Below are positions 53,489 to 63,388 of a DNA stretch of 64,000 bases, piece after piece (the stretch's first letter is position 1; the number at the start of each line of letters is the position of its first letter). The stretch is taken from assembly GCF_000016545.1 (NCBI RefSeq), contig NC_009437.1:847501-911500 (forward strand), written 5' to 3'. The position numbers and the translations under genes were made by a program. The notes below the pieces were generated by a model, which saw only the letters and a list, made by a program, of their open reading frames with translations, made no database searches and had not been told where the DNA came from. This DNA comes from Caldicellulosiruptor saccharolyticus DSM 8903 (lineage in GTDB: Bacteria; Bacillota; Thermoanaerobacteria; Caldicellulosiruptorales; Caldicellulosiruptoraceae).

Positions 53489-54172
53489 ATGAGGGTATTA
53501 GTTTTTGGCGGTTTTGACCTTGAAAAGTCACGCCTTTACGTAGTAAGCAGCTATTTAGAGGTCCTGCTGAGCTTAAATGCTAAGGTTATTATCTTTCCAC
53601 TCAGCGAGCTTGCAAAGGGAATGATAGAGGAGTACATAAATGAATGTGAGTGTGTACTTTTTTGTGGAGGTGAGGATTTACATCCGAGGTTTTATAAAAA
53701 AGAGCCAGAAAGAGGAATAAGAAAGATAAATCTTCTTCGAGATGAGATTGAGATTGAAGCAATGAGACTTTCATATGAGCAAAACAAAAGAGTTTTAGCT
53801 ATATGCAGAGGTATTCAGGTGATGAATGTTGCTTTTGGGGGGACACTTAAGCAAGACATAGACAAAGAAGGCTATATAAGCCACTTTCAAGATATGGACG
53901 GCAGGTTTGGTTATCACACGGTAAAAATTAACGGAAGGGTTTTAAAGGCGATTTTTAAACGTGAAGAGATTTTAGTCAACTCATTTCATCATCAGGCAAT
54001 TGAAACTGTAGCTCAAGGCTTTTTAGTGGAGGCAACATCAAAAGACGGTGTGATAGAGGCTATCTCGAGACATGATAGGGACTTTTTTGTGGGTGTGCAG
54101 TGGCATCCTGAGCTAATGTGGAAGCAAGATGCTTTGCAATTTGAGCTTTTCAAAGAGTTTGTCAAGGGGTGA
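53489..54172 (+). CDS. Class I glutamine amidotransferase (PuuD/peptidase C26-like)
   Basis: ATG 53489 (MRVLVFGGFDLEKS) follows AGAGG. The triad is visible as the cysteine in LAICRGIQVMNV and the His and Glu in VQWHPELMW. FCGGEDLHPRFY and HHQAIETVA are typical of gamma-glutamyl-GABA hydrolase-like proteins. It would cleave gamma-glutamyl amide bonds. It follows the ANTAR gene by 12 bases, and its stop lies 4 bases before the MscS start, so these three are probably one transcript. Confidence 0.88.
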   Translation: MRVLVFGGFDLEKSRLYVVSSYLEVLLSLNAKVIIFPLSELAKGMIEEYINECECVLFCGGEDLHPRFYKKEPERGIRKINLLRDEIEIEAMRLSYEQNKRVLAICRGIQVMNVAFGGTLKQDIDKEGYISHFQDMDGRFGYHTVKINGRVLKAIFKREEILVNSFHHQAIETVAQGFLVEATSKDGVIEAISRHDRDFFVGVQWHPELMWKQDALQFELFKEFVKG

Positions 54173-54176
54173 GTAA

Positions 54177-54959
54177 ATGACATATCAAAAGATTGGGGAA
54201 ATACTTTTAAAGTACAGTGGTAAGATAATATACTCTATAATTATCTTGGTGGTTGGCGTTGTACTTCTAAAATTTTCAAATAAGATGCTTGAAAGATGGA
54301 AAAATAGAGAAAAAAGCAGTGTAATTCCATTTAACCAAAAACGGATAGATACTCTTGCGGCACTTTTTAAGAGTATTGTAAAATACTCTATATACTTTAT
54401 TATGATTGTGCTTATACTTGAAAATTTTAATGTTTCAATCAAAACAATATTAGCAGTAGCTGGAATTGGAGGTTTGGCAATAGGTTTTGGTGCGCAGAGC
54501 CTTATTCGAGATGTCATAGCAGGGCTTTTTCTGATAATCGAAGACCAGCTATCTGTTGGTGACTATGTGACAATTGACGGGCGAAGTGGAATTGTAAAAG
54601 AGATGGGTATTAAAACCATCAAGATTCAGGATTATAACGGCTCAGTCCATATTATACCAAATGGTTCAATAGGTGCTATTACCAACTGGTCAAGGCACAA
54701 CTCTAAGGCAATTGTTGATGTGAAGTTAAATACAAAGATGAGTTATGACGAGGTTTCTCAAAAACTAAAAGAGGTGTTTGAGAAGATTGAAAAGGAGTTT
54801 GAAGATGACATTGTAACACCGCCACAGATTTTAGGTATTGTTGATACTAACTGGATAGAATACACTTTAAGGATTGTGACTGAAACCAAACCGCTAAAAC
54901 ACTGGGATGTTGAAAGAGAGATGAGAAAGAAGATTATAGAAAAACTGTTTTTAAACTAA
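54177..54959 (+). CDS. MscS-family mechanosensitive channel
   Basis: The 260-residue protein has three membrane helices. The pore helix AVAGIGGLAIGFGAQSLIRD is the MscS hallmark. The beta domain (GDYVTIDGRSGIVKEMGIKT, HIIPNGSI) and C-terminal alpha-beta domain follow. It releases solutes under hypo-osmotic stress. ATG 54177 follows GGGGTGAG. Length is close to the E. coli channel. Confidence 0.92.
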   Translation: MTYQKIGEILLKYSGKIIYSIIILVVGVVLLKFSNKMLERWKNREKSSVIPFNQKRIDTLAALFKSIVKYSIYFIMIVLILENFNVSIKTILAVAGIGGLAIGFGAQSLIRDVIAGLFLIIEDQLSVGDYVTIDGRSGIVKEMGIKTIKIQDYNGSVHIIPNGSIGAITNWSRHNSKAIVDVKLNTKMSYDEVSQKLKEVFEKIEKEFEDDIVTPPQILGIVDTNWIEYTLRIVTETKPLKHWDVEREMRKKIIEKLFLN

Positions 54960-55006
54960 GTTTTATACTATAAAACAAACTTTCAGAAAGGGGAAAAATA
55001 GGAGAC

Positions 55007-56725
55007 ATGAAAGTATCTGAGCTTTTCATGCCAACAATGAAAGAGACACCTTCTGATGCCGAGATAGAATCACACAAACTTATGCTTCGCTCAGGTTTTA
55101 TGAGACAGCTTTCATCAGGTATTTACGTTTATCTACCACTTGGATACAGGGTTTTGAGAAAGATTGAAAATATTGTGAGAGAAGAGATGGACAGAGCAGG
55201 TGCTCAAGAAGTGCACATGTCAGCTTTGATGCCAAAGGAGCTGTGGGAAGAGTCTGGCAGATGGGCAGTATTTGGGCCTGAGATGTTCAAGATAAAAGAC
55301 AGAAATGAAAGAGAGTACTGCCTTGGACCAACCCACGAAGAGGCTTTTACTTACATTGTCAGAAATGAGGTTACATCCTACAGAGACCTTCCAAAGATTC
55401 TGTATCAGATTCAAACAAAGTTCAGGGATGAGAGAAGGCCAAGATTTGGTGTTATGCGCTGCAGAGAGTTTACAATGAAAGATGCATACTCTTTTGACAT
55501 GAATGAGGAAGGCTTGGATATATCTTACAAGAAGATGTATGATGCATATGTTCGAATATTTAAAAGATGCGGACTTGATGTAAAGATTGTTGAAGCTGAT
55601 ACAGGTGCAATGGGTGGCTCAAACTCGCATGAGTTTATGGTACCATCATCTGTTGGTGAGGCAGAGATTGCATACTGCAAGGCATGTGGATATGCTGCAA
55701 ACTTGGAAAAGGCAGAGTGTTTAGATGAACCTGTTGAAAATACCGAAGAGATAAAACAAATGCAAGAGGTCTACACTCCAAATGTAAGGACAATTGAAGA
55801 GCTTGTGAACTTTCTTAATATAGATGCAAAAAGATTTGTAAAGACAATGATATACAGGGCAGATGACAAGTTTGTTGCAGTTTTAGTTCGAGGCGACAGG
55901 GAGGTCAATGAAACAAAGCTCAAAAACCTTTTAAAAGCAAACGAACTTGAGCTGGCGAATGCTGAAGATGTCGAGAGGATAACTGGTGCAAAGGTCGGGT
56001 TTGCAGGGCCTGTTGGACTTTCAATAGAAATCTATGCTGACAATGAGGTAAAATATCTCAAAAACTTTGTGGTGGGTAGCAACAAGACAGATTATCATAT
56101 AAAGAATGTAAATCTTTCGGATTTTAAAGTAACAAAGTTTGCAGATCTTAGGAATATAACACAAGACGATCTTTGTCCAAAATGCCTATCTCAAAAAGTC
56201 ACAATTGAAAGAGGAATTGAAGTAGGGCATATTTTCAAGCTCGGCACTAAATACACAGAGGCTTTTAACTGTGTGTACACAGACGAAAAAGGCGAAAAGA
56301 AACTTATGATTATGGGCTGCTATGGGATTGGCATCAACAGGACTGCCGCTGCTATAATTGAGCAGATGCACGATGAGGACGGAATAATTTGGCCAATAAC
56401 TGTTGCGCCATATGAGGTAATTGTGGTGCCTGTAAACATAAAGGATGAACAGCAGAGTAAGATAGCGTTTGAGATTTATGAAGATTTGCAGAAAAAAGGC
56501 GTTGAGGTTTTAATTGACGATAGAGATGAAAGGGCTGGTGTTAAGTTCAAGGATGCAGATTTGATAGGAATTCCGTTTAGAGTAACAATTGGAAGAAAAA
56601 TAGCAGATGGGAGGATAGAGGTGCGAAACAGAAGAACAAAAGAGTCGGTTGAGGTGGACATAGAATCAGCAGTTGAGTTTATTCTAAATTTAATAAATGA
56701 GGAAAAAGCAAGGTACAAAGTGTAA
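55007..56725 (+). CDS. proS: Prolyl-tRNA synthetase, bacterial type with editing domain
   Basis: The 572-residue class II synthetase has motif 1 around [18 protein letters not shown], motif 2 [20 protein letters not shown], and motif 3 [17 protein letters not shown]. The insertion domain that edits Ala-tRNA lies at roughly residues 220-400 ([20 protein letters not shown]). An anticodon-binding domain ends the protein. ATG 55007 follows GGAG. No T-box is present in the 47-base gap upstream. Confidence 0.97.
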   Translation: MKVSELFMPTMKETPSDAEIESHKLMLRSGFMRQLSSGIYVYLPLGYRVLRKIENIVREEMDRAGAQEVHMSALMPKELWEESGRWAVFGPEMFKIKDRNEREYCLGPTHEEAFTYIVRNEVTSYRDLPKILYQIQTKFRDERRPRFGVMRCREFTMKDAYSFDMNEEGLDISYKKMYDAYVRIFKRCGLDVKIVEADTGAMGGSNSHEFMVPSSVGEAEIAYCKACGYAANLEKAECLDEPVENTEEIKQMQEVYTPNVRTIEELVNFLNIDAKRFVKTMIYRADDKFVAVLVRGDREVNETKLKNLLKANELELANAEDVERITGAKVGFAGPVGLSIEIYADNEVKYLKNFVVGSNKTDYHIKNVNLSDFKVTKFADLRNITQDDLCPKCLSQKVTIERGIEVGHIFKLGTKYTEAFNCVYTDEKGEKKLMIMGCYGIGINRTAAAIIEQMHDEDGIIWPITVAPYEVIVVPVNIKDEQQSKIAFEIYEDLQKKGVEVLIDDRDERAGVKFKDADLIGIPFRVTIGRKIADGRIEVRNRRTKESVEVDIESAVEFILNLINEEKARYKV

Positions 56726-56748
56726 GTGAATACAGACGTGAAGACAGT

Positions 56749-56787
56749 AAAGGGAGCATTGATTGGCACTTTTCAGTGCTCCCTTTT
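56749..56787 (+). terminator. Terminator after proS
   Basis: AAAGGGAGCA pairs with TGCTCCCTTT across an 18-base loop, and TTTGTTTTT follows. Confidence 0.8.
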
Positions 56788-56846
56788 GTTTTTATGGCTA
56801 TTTTCGTTACTTTACAAAAAATTAAAAGAAAGGAGATTTGAATAAT

Positions 56847-57473
56847 ATGAAGATAATCGATGTAAGCCTTGACATCTCCAATGAGACCATTTCATTTCCA
56901 GGTGATCCCAAAGTAGAAGTAAAAAGAGTTTTTGACATCACAAAAGGTGATATTGCAACAGTGAGCAAACTCTCTTTGTCTTCACATACAGCAACACATA
57001 TAGACGCACCTGCACATTTTATAAAAGGTGGGCTGACAGTTGACAAAATTCCTCTTGAACACCTAATGGGCAAGGTAAAGATTTTCGAGGTGCCAGAAGA
57101 GGATAAAATAACAAGGAGTTTTCTTGAGAAAAAGCATATTGAAAGAGAGAAAGCTATATTTTTCAAGACAAAAAACTCACATTATTTAAATTCGAGCAAT
57201 TTTTATCAAAAATATACGAGTCTCTCACTTGATGCAGCAGAGTATCTCATAGAAAAAGGTATAAAGGTGGTAGGGATTGATTATCTTTCTATCGAAGAAT
57301 ATGGTTCGGATGAATACCCAGTCCATAAAATCCTTCTTTCCCACGGCGTTTTAGTTATTGAAGGTTTGAATCTTCTTGGAGTTAAAGAAGGCAAGTATGA
57401 ATTTATAGCTCTACCGCTTAGGATAAAAGGTTGTGATGGAGCGCCTGCAAGAGTGGTTCTGATAGAGAAGTAG
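56847..57473 (+). CDS. Cyclase-family hydrolase (kynurenine formamidase-like)
   Basis: The 208-residue protein has the metal-binding signature SSHTATHIDAPAHF of the cyclase/KynB family. IDVSLDISNETISFPGDP opens it and VVGIDYLSIEEYGSDEYPVH follows. The family includes arylformamidases and isatin hydrolases; no tryptophan-degradation genes are nearby, so the substrate is unknown. ATG 56847 is taken over a TTG at 56838, because AAGGAG lies immediately before the TTG. It is a single-gene unit between two terminators. Confidence 0.86.
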   Translation: MKIIDVSLDISNETISFPGDPKVEVKRVFDITKGDIATVSKLSLSSHTATHIDAPAHFIKGGLTVDKIPLEHLMGKVKIFEVPEEDKITRSFLEKKHIEREKAIFFKTKNSHYLNSSNFYQKYTSLSLDAAEYLIEKGIKVVGIDYLSIEEYGSDEYPVHKILLSHGVLVIEGLNLLGVKEGKYEFIALPLRIKGCDGAPARVVLIEK

Positions 57474-57487
57474 AAATCATGACAACA

Positions 57488-57545
57488 AAAAACCTCCCCC
57501 TTGTTATGGAGTTTCTTTCATCTATCTTGTGGGGGGGAGGTTTTT
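57488..57545. terminator. Bidirectional terminator
   Basis: AAAAACCTCCCCC and GGGGGAGGTTTTT pair perfectly across a 32-base loop, between the cyclase gene and the convergent chemoreceptor remnant. Confidence 0.75.
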
Positions 57546-57550
57546 CGGTT

Positions 57551-58035
57551 TTAGTTTTTCTCTGAATCTAAAATATTGCTTTGAGCAATGGCTTGTCCTG
57601 AACTATTCATATCTCTTGTTTTAAATCTTTCAACCAAACTTTGTAAACTCTCTGCTTGGCTAAACAATTCTTCACTCGCTGCTGCTGTTTCTTCAGAATT
57701 TGCCGAGGTATTTTCAACACCTTTTGCAACTTCGGTTATACTCTGTACAATTTGAGAAATGGCATTTACTTACTCTCTAGACGAATATTTAACATTTTGG
57801 ATCTAAATATCTCTTGAGCTTCTTCTCTACTTAATTTTCCTTTCTGCACTTGTGTTTCTAATACTTCCATAAAAGCAATTCCCATATTTACTTTATTTTT
57901 TAGTGCAGCTATTCCTAAATTTGTGAGAGCTTTTTTGGAGATATTGTAGGCTATAAATTCTAAGACAGTTGTACTAATCAAAATGATTCCAATAAATGTC
58001 AAAGCAATTGTCCATTTAATACTGTTCTTACCCAC
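57551..58035 (-). pseudogene. Chemoreceptor remnant with internal deletion
   Basis: From GTG 58035 a frame of 89 residues encodes the start of a methyl-accepting chemotaxis protein: one membrane helix and the beginning of a sensor (NKVNMGIAFMEVLETQVQKG). It then runs directly, in a shifted frame, into the extreme C terminus of a receptor: YSSRE, an in-frame TAA where the neighbouring receptor has Gln, then NAISQIVQSITEVAKGVENT and SEELFSQAESLQSLVERFKT. The HAMP domain and nearly all of the signalling helix are missing. The tail closely resembles that of the adjacent receptor. It cannot make a working receptor. Confidence 0.85.
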
Positions 58036-58217
58036 AGTTTTGTACCCTTCCCAACGCTATTTTGTTTGATTATTTTTGTGACTAATATTAACTTTTGTAC
58101 ATTTGTTAGCTATTTATATCATTCTTAGCTGATTAAAACTTTTGTGTTAATTTAAATTGAGTAATTGATTTTTTTGACCTTCAAACCAAGGTCACAGTAC
58201 TTTTAATTAATTTACAT

Positions 58218-59412
58218 TTAATTTCTTGTTTTAAACCTTTCGATTAAAGCTTTCAAACTTTCTGATTGACTAAATAATTCTTCACTAGCTGCTGCAGTTT
58301 GTTGAGCATTTGCAGAATTGGTTTGAACAACGTTTGCGACTTGATTTATTCCTTCTGTAATCTGTTCAATAGCTTGGGATTGTTCTCGTGATGAATACAA
58401 AATATCATTCATTATCATTACCATTTTATCTACCCCACTACTTATCTTGTCTAAAGCTGACTGAGTCTGCTTTGCAATGATGTTTCCTGTTTCTATCTTT
58501 TTGATAGTAGTTTCAATTAACTCACTTGTTTCTTTTGCTGCGTTTGCACTTCTTGTTGCTAAGTTTCTGACTTCTTCAGCGACAACAGCAAAACCCTTGC
58601 CATAACTACCTGCTCTTGCAGCTTCAACTGCTGCGTTCAAAGCTAAAATGTTTGTTTGGAATGCTATTTCGTCTATTGCTTTTATAATCTTTGAAATGTT
58701 GCTTGACACAGTATTTATTTCCTCCATCGCTTTTATCATTTCTTGCATTTGCTCAATACCATGTCGGGCATCACCCTTGACTTGATTTGCAAATTTACTT
58801 GCTTCTTCAACATTATGTGCATTTTGCTTAGTTTGAGTGGAAACTTCTTCAATAGAAGCATTCAGTTCTTCAATTACACTTGCTTGTTCACTTGCACCTT
58901 CAGCTAAGCTCTGGCTTGCATCAGATAACTGTTTTGCTCCAAGAGCAACCTGTTCTGAAGCTGATTTGATACCAGCAATAAGCTGGTTTAAGCTATTTAT
59001 CATGTTTTCAAAACTTGATGCTAATTGTCCTATCTCATCTCTAGATTCATTTTTTATCTCGGCGGTAAGGTTTCCATCTGCAATCTGCTGAGCGACATAA
59101 ACCATTTGATTTAATGGTTTGCTTATACTGTTAGAAATAAAAATGCCTATAAACAATGCAAGACCGATACAACAGATAGTAACAAGTATCATAAATATTT
59201 CTGTAGATGATTTGACTCTATCATTTTGACGTTTTGTGTTTTCTATATATCGTTTTTCCATTTCATATAGATTATTTATAGAAGTTTGTACATTTGATAC
59301 AAGTCTAGCTGAATTTGGATCAAACAACAAATCAATTGCTTTCTTTTTGTCTATTCTTGCCAAATTAACAATGTTATGCATTAATTTATAATAATCGTTA
59401 AGAAGTACTTTT
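58218..59412 (-). pseudogene. C-terminal part of an IS-disrupted chemoreceptor
   Basis: From the insertion point the frame reads LLNDYYKLMHNIVNLARIDK. The second membrane helix, a HAMP domain (NSISKPLNQMVYVAQQIADG) and a complete signalling domain follow. The hairpin tip is IIKAIDEIAFQTNILALNAA with VEAARAGSYGKGFAVVAEEV, ending at ERFKTRN. Translation could begin internally at ATG 59381, giving a 387-residue product without most of the sensor, but no ribosome site is visible there. The N-terminal part lies beyond the IS at 60530-60895. Confidence 0.9.
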
Positions 59413-59469
59413 TAGCTTGTTGAATAAAACAGATTAACAGAAAAGACAATAAATAGATATATATAAAAA

Positions 59470-59534
59470 GCCATCCTCCTTAAGGTAAAATTATAGCAAG
59501 AGAAGACTAAAAACACGTAACTAAGGAGGATGGC
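59470..59534 (+). promoter_or_regulatory. Inverted repeat covering the transposase ribosome site and first ATG
   Basis: GCCATCCTCCTTA (59470-59482) and TAAGGAGGATGGC (59522-59534) are perfect 13-bp complements with a 39-base loop. In an RNA containing both arms, the Shine-Dalgarno AAGGAGG and the ATG at 59530 would be locked in the stem. Confidence 0.8.
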
Positions 59535-59535
59535 A

Positions 59536-60483
59536 ATGACTAATTTTATTAAAACACAAAAACAAAAATTTTTAAAGATACTTATGACAATTGAGAAAGT
59601 AATAAAAGCCTTGGGATTAAAGATAAAAAGTAGCAGGAGAGGAAGACCGAAGAAATTTAAGCTAAGCCATATAATAGCTTGTTTTGTTTACAAAGTCAAA
59701 AACAAGATAAACAGTTTCAGGGAATTAGAATACAAGATAAATGAAGATGAAGAATTTAAAAAGGCTATAGGGATAGAAAAGAGCCCCGATCATACATATT
59801 TTTCGAAATGGGCAAAAGTAATTGAAGAAGAATATATAGAAGGGATAGCAAGAATTTTAGTGAGAGAAATAGATCCGCAGACAAAAGTTTGTGCTATAGA
59901 TTCTACACCTTTGAGAAGCTCGAGGGGTGACAAAGAGGCAGAAGTAGGAGTATGTGTTAGTTTAGGTTTTTACAATGGGTATAAATTACATGTGTTAGCA
60001 ACAGTTGAAAGCGAGGTTATACCTATAGTATGGTGGTTGACATGTGCAAATATCCATGACAGTAAAGTAGTAGAACTTTTGTATGAAGCTAAGATATTTG
60101 GACCTGAAGTGATATTGGCAGATGCAGGTTATGATTGTGCGAAATGGTTTGAGGTGTCAGATAGACTTGGGATGAAGTTTGTAGCGGCGGTAAATAAGAG
60201 AAATAGTAAGGATTTCAGTAATGTAAAAAATATTTTGAGGATAAAAAATATGGAATTTTTAAGAAGCGAAGAAGGACAAAAGTTATATAAGCAGAGGACA
60301 AAAATAGAAAGATTATTTGGTAAGTTAAAAGGAGAATACAATTTAGAACAAGTAAGGTTAAGAGGTTTTAGAACATATAAGAAGCATGTAGACTGGATTA
60401 TGATTACTTATTTGATAGAGGTCTATATTCAAAAAATTGAAAACTGTAAATTTTCTTTTAAATACACGTGGAATAATTTATAG
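59536..60483 (+). CDS. DDE transposase
   Basis: ATG 59536 (MTNFIKTQKQKFLKIL) lies six bases after GGAGG; ATG 59530 sits too near that site. The 315-residue protein has a basic N-terminal region (SSRRGRPKKFKLSHIIACFV) and a DDE_Tnp_1 catalytic core. First Asp is in VCAIDSTPLRSS, second in ILADAGYDCAKW, and the Glu in RTKIERLFGKLKGEYNLEQV. It appears full length, so the IS may still be mobile. The exact IS family needs comparison. Confidence 0.92.
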   Translation: MTNFIKTQKQKFLKILMTIEKVIKALGLKIKSSRRGRPKKFKLSHIIACFVYKVKNKINSFRELEYKINEDEEFKKAIGIEKSPDHTYFSKWAKVIEEEYIEGIARILVREIDPQTKVCAIDSTPLRSSRGDKEAEVGVCVSLGFYNGYKLHVLATVESEVIPIVWWLTCANIHDSKVVELLYEAKIFGPEVILADAGYDCAKWFEVSDRLGMKFVAAVNKRNSKDFSNVKNILRIKNMEFLRSEEGQKLYKQRTKIERLFGKLKGEYNLEQVRLRGFRTYKKHVDWIMITYLIEVYIQKIENCKFSFKYTWNNL

Positions 60484-60529
60484 TTCTATATAGTAACATT
60501 AATGGTATAATTATTTATTCAACAACTTG

Positions 60530-60895
60530 AAGTACTTTTAATTTGTTATATTCATTGCTAATATCATTTTCCTTTATAGTTTTTTCAAACAGTTGTAAGT
60601 TGCTTTTGTAGAATTGATCTATTTCACTAATTTCTTGTATATACCTGTTCATTTCGTCTTTATTTCTTGAAAGTAAAATGTTCCTTGAATTTATTCTTTG
60701 TCTCTCAAAACCTTCCAAAACATTACTTATGTATATAAAGGCTTTGACATTATTTTCGTACATTTCTGTATATGTATAATTAATCTTGTTAATACTATTT
60801 ATCCCGATAATACCAACAATACTTAGCAAGAGTAAGACTACTATAAAACTTGATAAAATTTTTACAGATATTTTCATGTTATTAAATAATTTCAT
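60530..60895 (-). pseudogene. N-terminal part of the IS-disrupted chemoreceptor
   Basis: From ATG 60895 behind GGAGGGTGA the frame encodes a first membrane helix (SSFIVVLLLLSIVGIIGINS). A four-helix-bundle sensor (4HB_MCP type) follows, with INYTYTEMYENNVKAFIYI. It is cut after NEYNKLKVL, and reading into the IS adds only a few residues before a stop. It follows cheW by 17 bases and was the third or later gene of the chemotaxis operon. Confidence 0.9.
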
Positions 60896-60912
60896 ACAGT
60901 CACCCTCCTTTG

Positions 60913-61407
60913 TTAGTTTAATTTTATTACTTTATCAGGCAATACAAGCTTTTCACAATCCAGGATTAAAATAAGTCTATCTGTCAGATTTCCCACATAT
61001 CTTACAAATTTGTTTTCGTCATCAGCCTCACTAATATCGGGCGGTGTAGAGAGAGCTTCTTCTTTTATAATTAAAACTTCGCTTACATAATCAACAATAA
61101 GCCCTACATCAACATCATTTACGTTTACTACAATAATACACGTTCTGTCATCATATTTCCTAAATTCCTTTCCCATTCTAATTCGAACATCTATCACAGG
61201 AATAATTTTCCCTCTTAAATTAATTACACCTTTTACATATGGTTGTTGATGAGGAATTTCTGTAATTGGCTGAATGCCAATTATTTCAGTAACATATCTT
61301 ATTTCAATAGCGTAAAATTGATTTTCTATTTTAAATACAAGATATTTGTCCTTCATACCATCTTCTGTATCAAAGACAACCTCTTTGTCAAATTCCGAAT
61401 TTTTCAT
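60913..61407 (-). CDS. cheW: Chemotaxis coupling protein
   Basis: The 164-residue protein matches CheW. LVFKIENQFYAIEIRYVTEI opens the domain and PYVKGVINLRGKIIPVIDVR is the conserved core. VGLIVDYVSEVL also fits. It links chemoreceptors to CheA in arrays at the membrane. ATG 61407 follows AAAGGAGGCGG and overlaps the cheA stop by four bases. Confidence 0.95.
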   Translation of the reverse strand: MKNSEFDKEVVFDTEDGMKDKYLVFKIENQFYAIEIRYVTEIIGIQPITEIPHQQPYVKGVINLRGKIIPVIDVRIRMGKEFRKYDDRTCIIVVNVNDVDVGLIVDYVSEVLIIKEEALSTPPDISEADDENKFVRYVGNLTDRLILILDCEKLVLPDKVIKLN

Positions 61408-63359
61408 ATATTCCGCCTCCTTTCAGTTACTCGAATATGTTCAAATAAACCACTTATGTCTAATATTAGAGCAATAGATCCATCTCCTAACAAAGTACAG
61501 CCAGAGACTACTTGCGCATTTCTCAACAGCAATGGCAATGGTTTTATTACTATTTGTTGCTGAGAAATCAAATTATCTACCAACAATACTGCTTTTTTAC
61601 CGTTTTCTTCTATCATTACACCTATGTTGAAGGTGTTAGAGTTGAATTCTGTTTCCTTGCCAAAAAAAATCTTTTTTAAGTCAACCAACGGATAGCATTC
61701 CTCACGTAACAAAATAAATTTTTTTCCTGCTTCTAAAATTATCTTGTCAGTATCAAGTCTTATTATCTCAACCATAGAGGTAATTGGAATTACAAATTTT
61801 TTAGAATTTAGTTCAACCAACATTCCATCAATTATTGCAAGAGTCAATGGGATTTTTAGCGTAAAAGAGGTACCTCTACCCTTTTCTGAAGTTACAAGTA
61901 TTTTTCCACCAATTCTCTCTATATTGTTTTTAACTATATCAAGTCCAACTCCTCTCCCTGAGTATTCTGTTGCTTCGTCTTTAGTTGAAAATCCTGGCAT
62001 GAATATCAACGAATAAATATCCTCATCAGTTAAATTATTTTTAGACTTAATTATTCCTTTTTCTAATGCTTTCTCCAATATCTTCTCTCTGTCAATTCCC
62101 CTCCCATCATCTTGAATTGTTATTAGTACCTCTGAATTAGTACTTTTTGCGTGAATATAAAGATTTCCCTCTTCAGCTTTCCCCTGTTTTCTTCTCTCAT
62201 CAGGTGTTTCTATCCCATGGTCTATGGCATTTCTTACTAAGTGTATGAGTGGGTCTGTTATGTGCTCAATCATCATTCTGTCAAGTTCAGTTTCTTCTCC
62301 AGTAACGTAAACAGTTACTTTCTTATGGAGCTTTTCAGACACTTCAAGAGCGACCCTTCTTAACCTTTGGAATGTGTTCGAGAGAGACACCATTCGCATA
62401 GACATTGCTATTTCTTGGAGTTCGTTTATTACTCTTGAAACTTTTGAGTAAGATTTTTTAAAGTCCTCCGAAGCAATTCCAAGTGATTCTACACTTAGAA
62501 CCAATCCTGAAAAGTTGATTAAAAGTTCGCCTATTAAGTCTATTATTTTGTCAACTTTTTCAACATTAACGTTGATAATTTTTTGCCCGAGATTGGTATT
62601 TCCACCTCCCAATTTGGAACCATTTTGAGAGAACTCTTCGTTAGACATGTTATCTGCAAATTCAATTTCTATATTAGATAAATAAAGAACATCATCAAAA
62701 AGCTGAAAAACTTCATCTTTTTCAAGTACAGTTTCTATTACTAATTCGAATCCCTTTTTTTGTATTACATCTGCTGTGTTTGGGTCATTTTGTATATTCT
62801 TTGGAGTATAATCAATAATATCACCCACATCTTTTAACTTCCAAATAACACCATAAGCTCTTACATTTTCCATGCCTGCTCCATCTTCAAAAAATACTTT
62901 AATACGATACTTCTTTTTAGTTTTTTCAATATTGTCCACAGAGGCTGTGTTTTGATTTTCATTGATATTTTCTATTAACTGATCGATTAATTTCTGAGCA
63001 GTGCGGGAAGCAGAAAAATCTGTAGTTTCAATTGAGTCAATGTCGAGATTTAAGCAGTCTATAACTTTTAAAAAACAATTGATAAGCTGGTCAACAATAT
63101 TAGGTGTTATATGTATTGAGTTTAATTTTACAAATAAATCCTCTGCCTTGTGGCATACTTGGCTTATATCTGAATATTTCATAGCTGCTGATGATCCTTT
63201 GAGTGTATGGAAAATGCGCATAATGTCATTGTTTACATTTTTGAGTATTAACTTTCTTTCTTTAAGACAAATGAATATGTTTTCTAAGTCGTTAAGAAGT
63301 TGTTTTGACTCCGCAATGAAAATTTCAAATAGTGGGTCTTTAAACTTTTCTTCCATCAT
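61404..63359 (-). CDS. cheA: Chemotaxis histidine kinase
   Basis: The 651-residue protein has the CheA order. The Hpt domain with the phosphorylated His is in IFHTLKGSSAAMKYSD. A P2-like domain lies at ~145-245 and a dimerisation domain at ~265-330. The ATPase has HLVRNAIDHGIETPDERRKQ, DDGRGID and GRGVGLDIVKNNIERIGGKI. A CheW-like domain ends the protein. ATG 63359 or 63356 follows AAGGTGAT. It controls a motility or other output through a response regulator that is not in the window. Confidence 0.95.
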   Translation of the reverse strand: MMEEKFKDPLFEIFIAESKQLLNDLENIFICLKERKLILKNVNNDIMRIFHTLKGSSAAMKYSDISQVCHKAEDLFVKLNSIHITPNIVDQLINCFLKVIDCLNLDIDSIETTDFSASRTAQKLIDQLIENINENQNTASVDNIEKTKKKYRIKVFFEDGAGMENVRAYGVIWKLKDVGDIIDYTPKNIQNDPNTADVIQKKGFELVIETVLEKDEVFQLFDDVLYLSNIEIEFADNMSNEEFSQNGSKLGGGNTNLGQKIINVNVEKVDKIIDLIGELLINFSGLVLSVESLGIASEDFKKSYSKVSRVINELQEIAMSMRMVSLSNTFQRLRRVALEVSEKLHKKVTVYVTGEETELDRMMIEHITDPLIHLVRNAIDHGIETPDERRKQGKAEEGNLYIHAKSTNSEVLITIQDDGRGIDREKILEKALEKGIIKSKNNLTDEDIYSLIFMPGFSTKDEATEYSGRGVGLDIVKNNIERIGGKILVTSEKGRGTSFTLKIPLTLAIIDGMLVELNSKKFVIPITSMVEIIRLDTDKIILEAGKKFILLREECYPLVDLKKIFFGKETEFNSNTFNIGVMIEENGKKAVLLVDNLISQQQIVIKPLPLLLRNAQVVSGCTLLGDGSIALILDISGLFEHIRVTERRRNI

Positions 63360-63388
63360 ATCACCTTCTTGCCAGAAAATTCACTGGT

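Larger units (their letters stand above)
59413..60529 (+). mobile_element. Insertion sequence (IS4/IS5-superfamily DDE type), about 1117 bp
   Basis: The element is bounded by a 10-bp direct repeat AAGTACTTTT (59403-59412 and 60530-60539). Removing the IS and one repeat copy restores the receptor reading frame exactly. Imperfect terminal inverted repeats share TTGTTGAATAAA (left TAGCTTGTTGAATAAA, right complement CAAGTTGTTGAATAAA). It carries one transposase gene, oriented opposite to the interrupted receptor. Confidence 0.92.

Noticed and set aside
54960-55006. T-box leader before proS
   Set aside because: Only 47 bases separate the genes and there is no T-box sequence.
57488-57545. C- and G-rich inverted repeat as an IS end
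   Set aside because: It pairs as a terminator with A and T runs and has no second copy or target duplication nearby.
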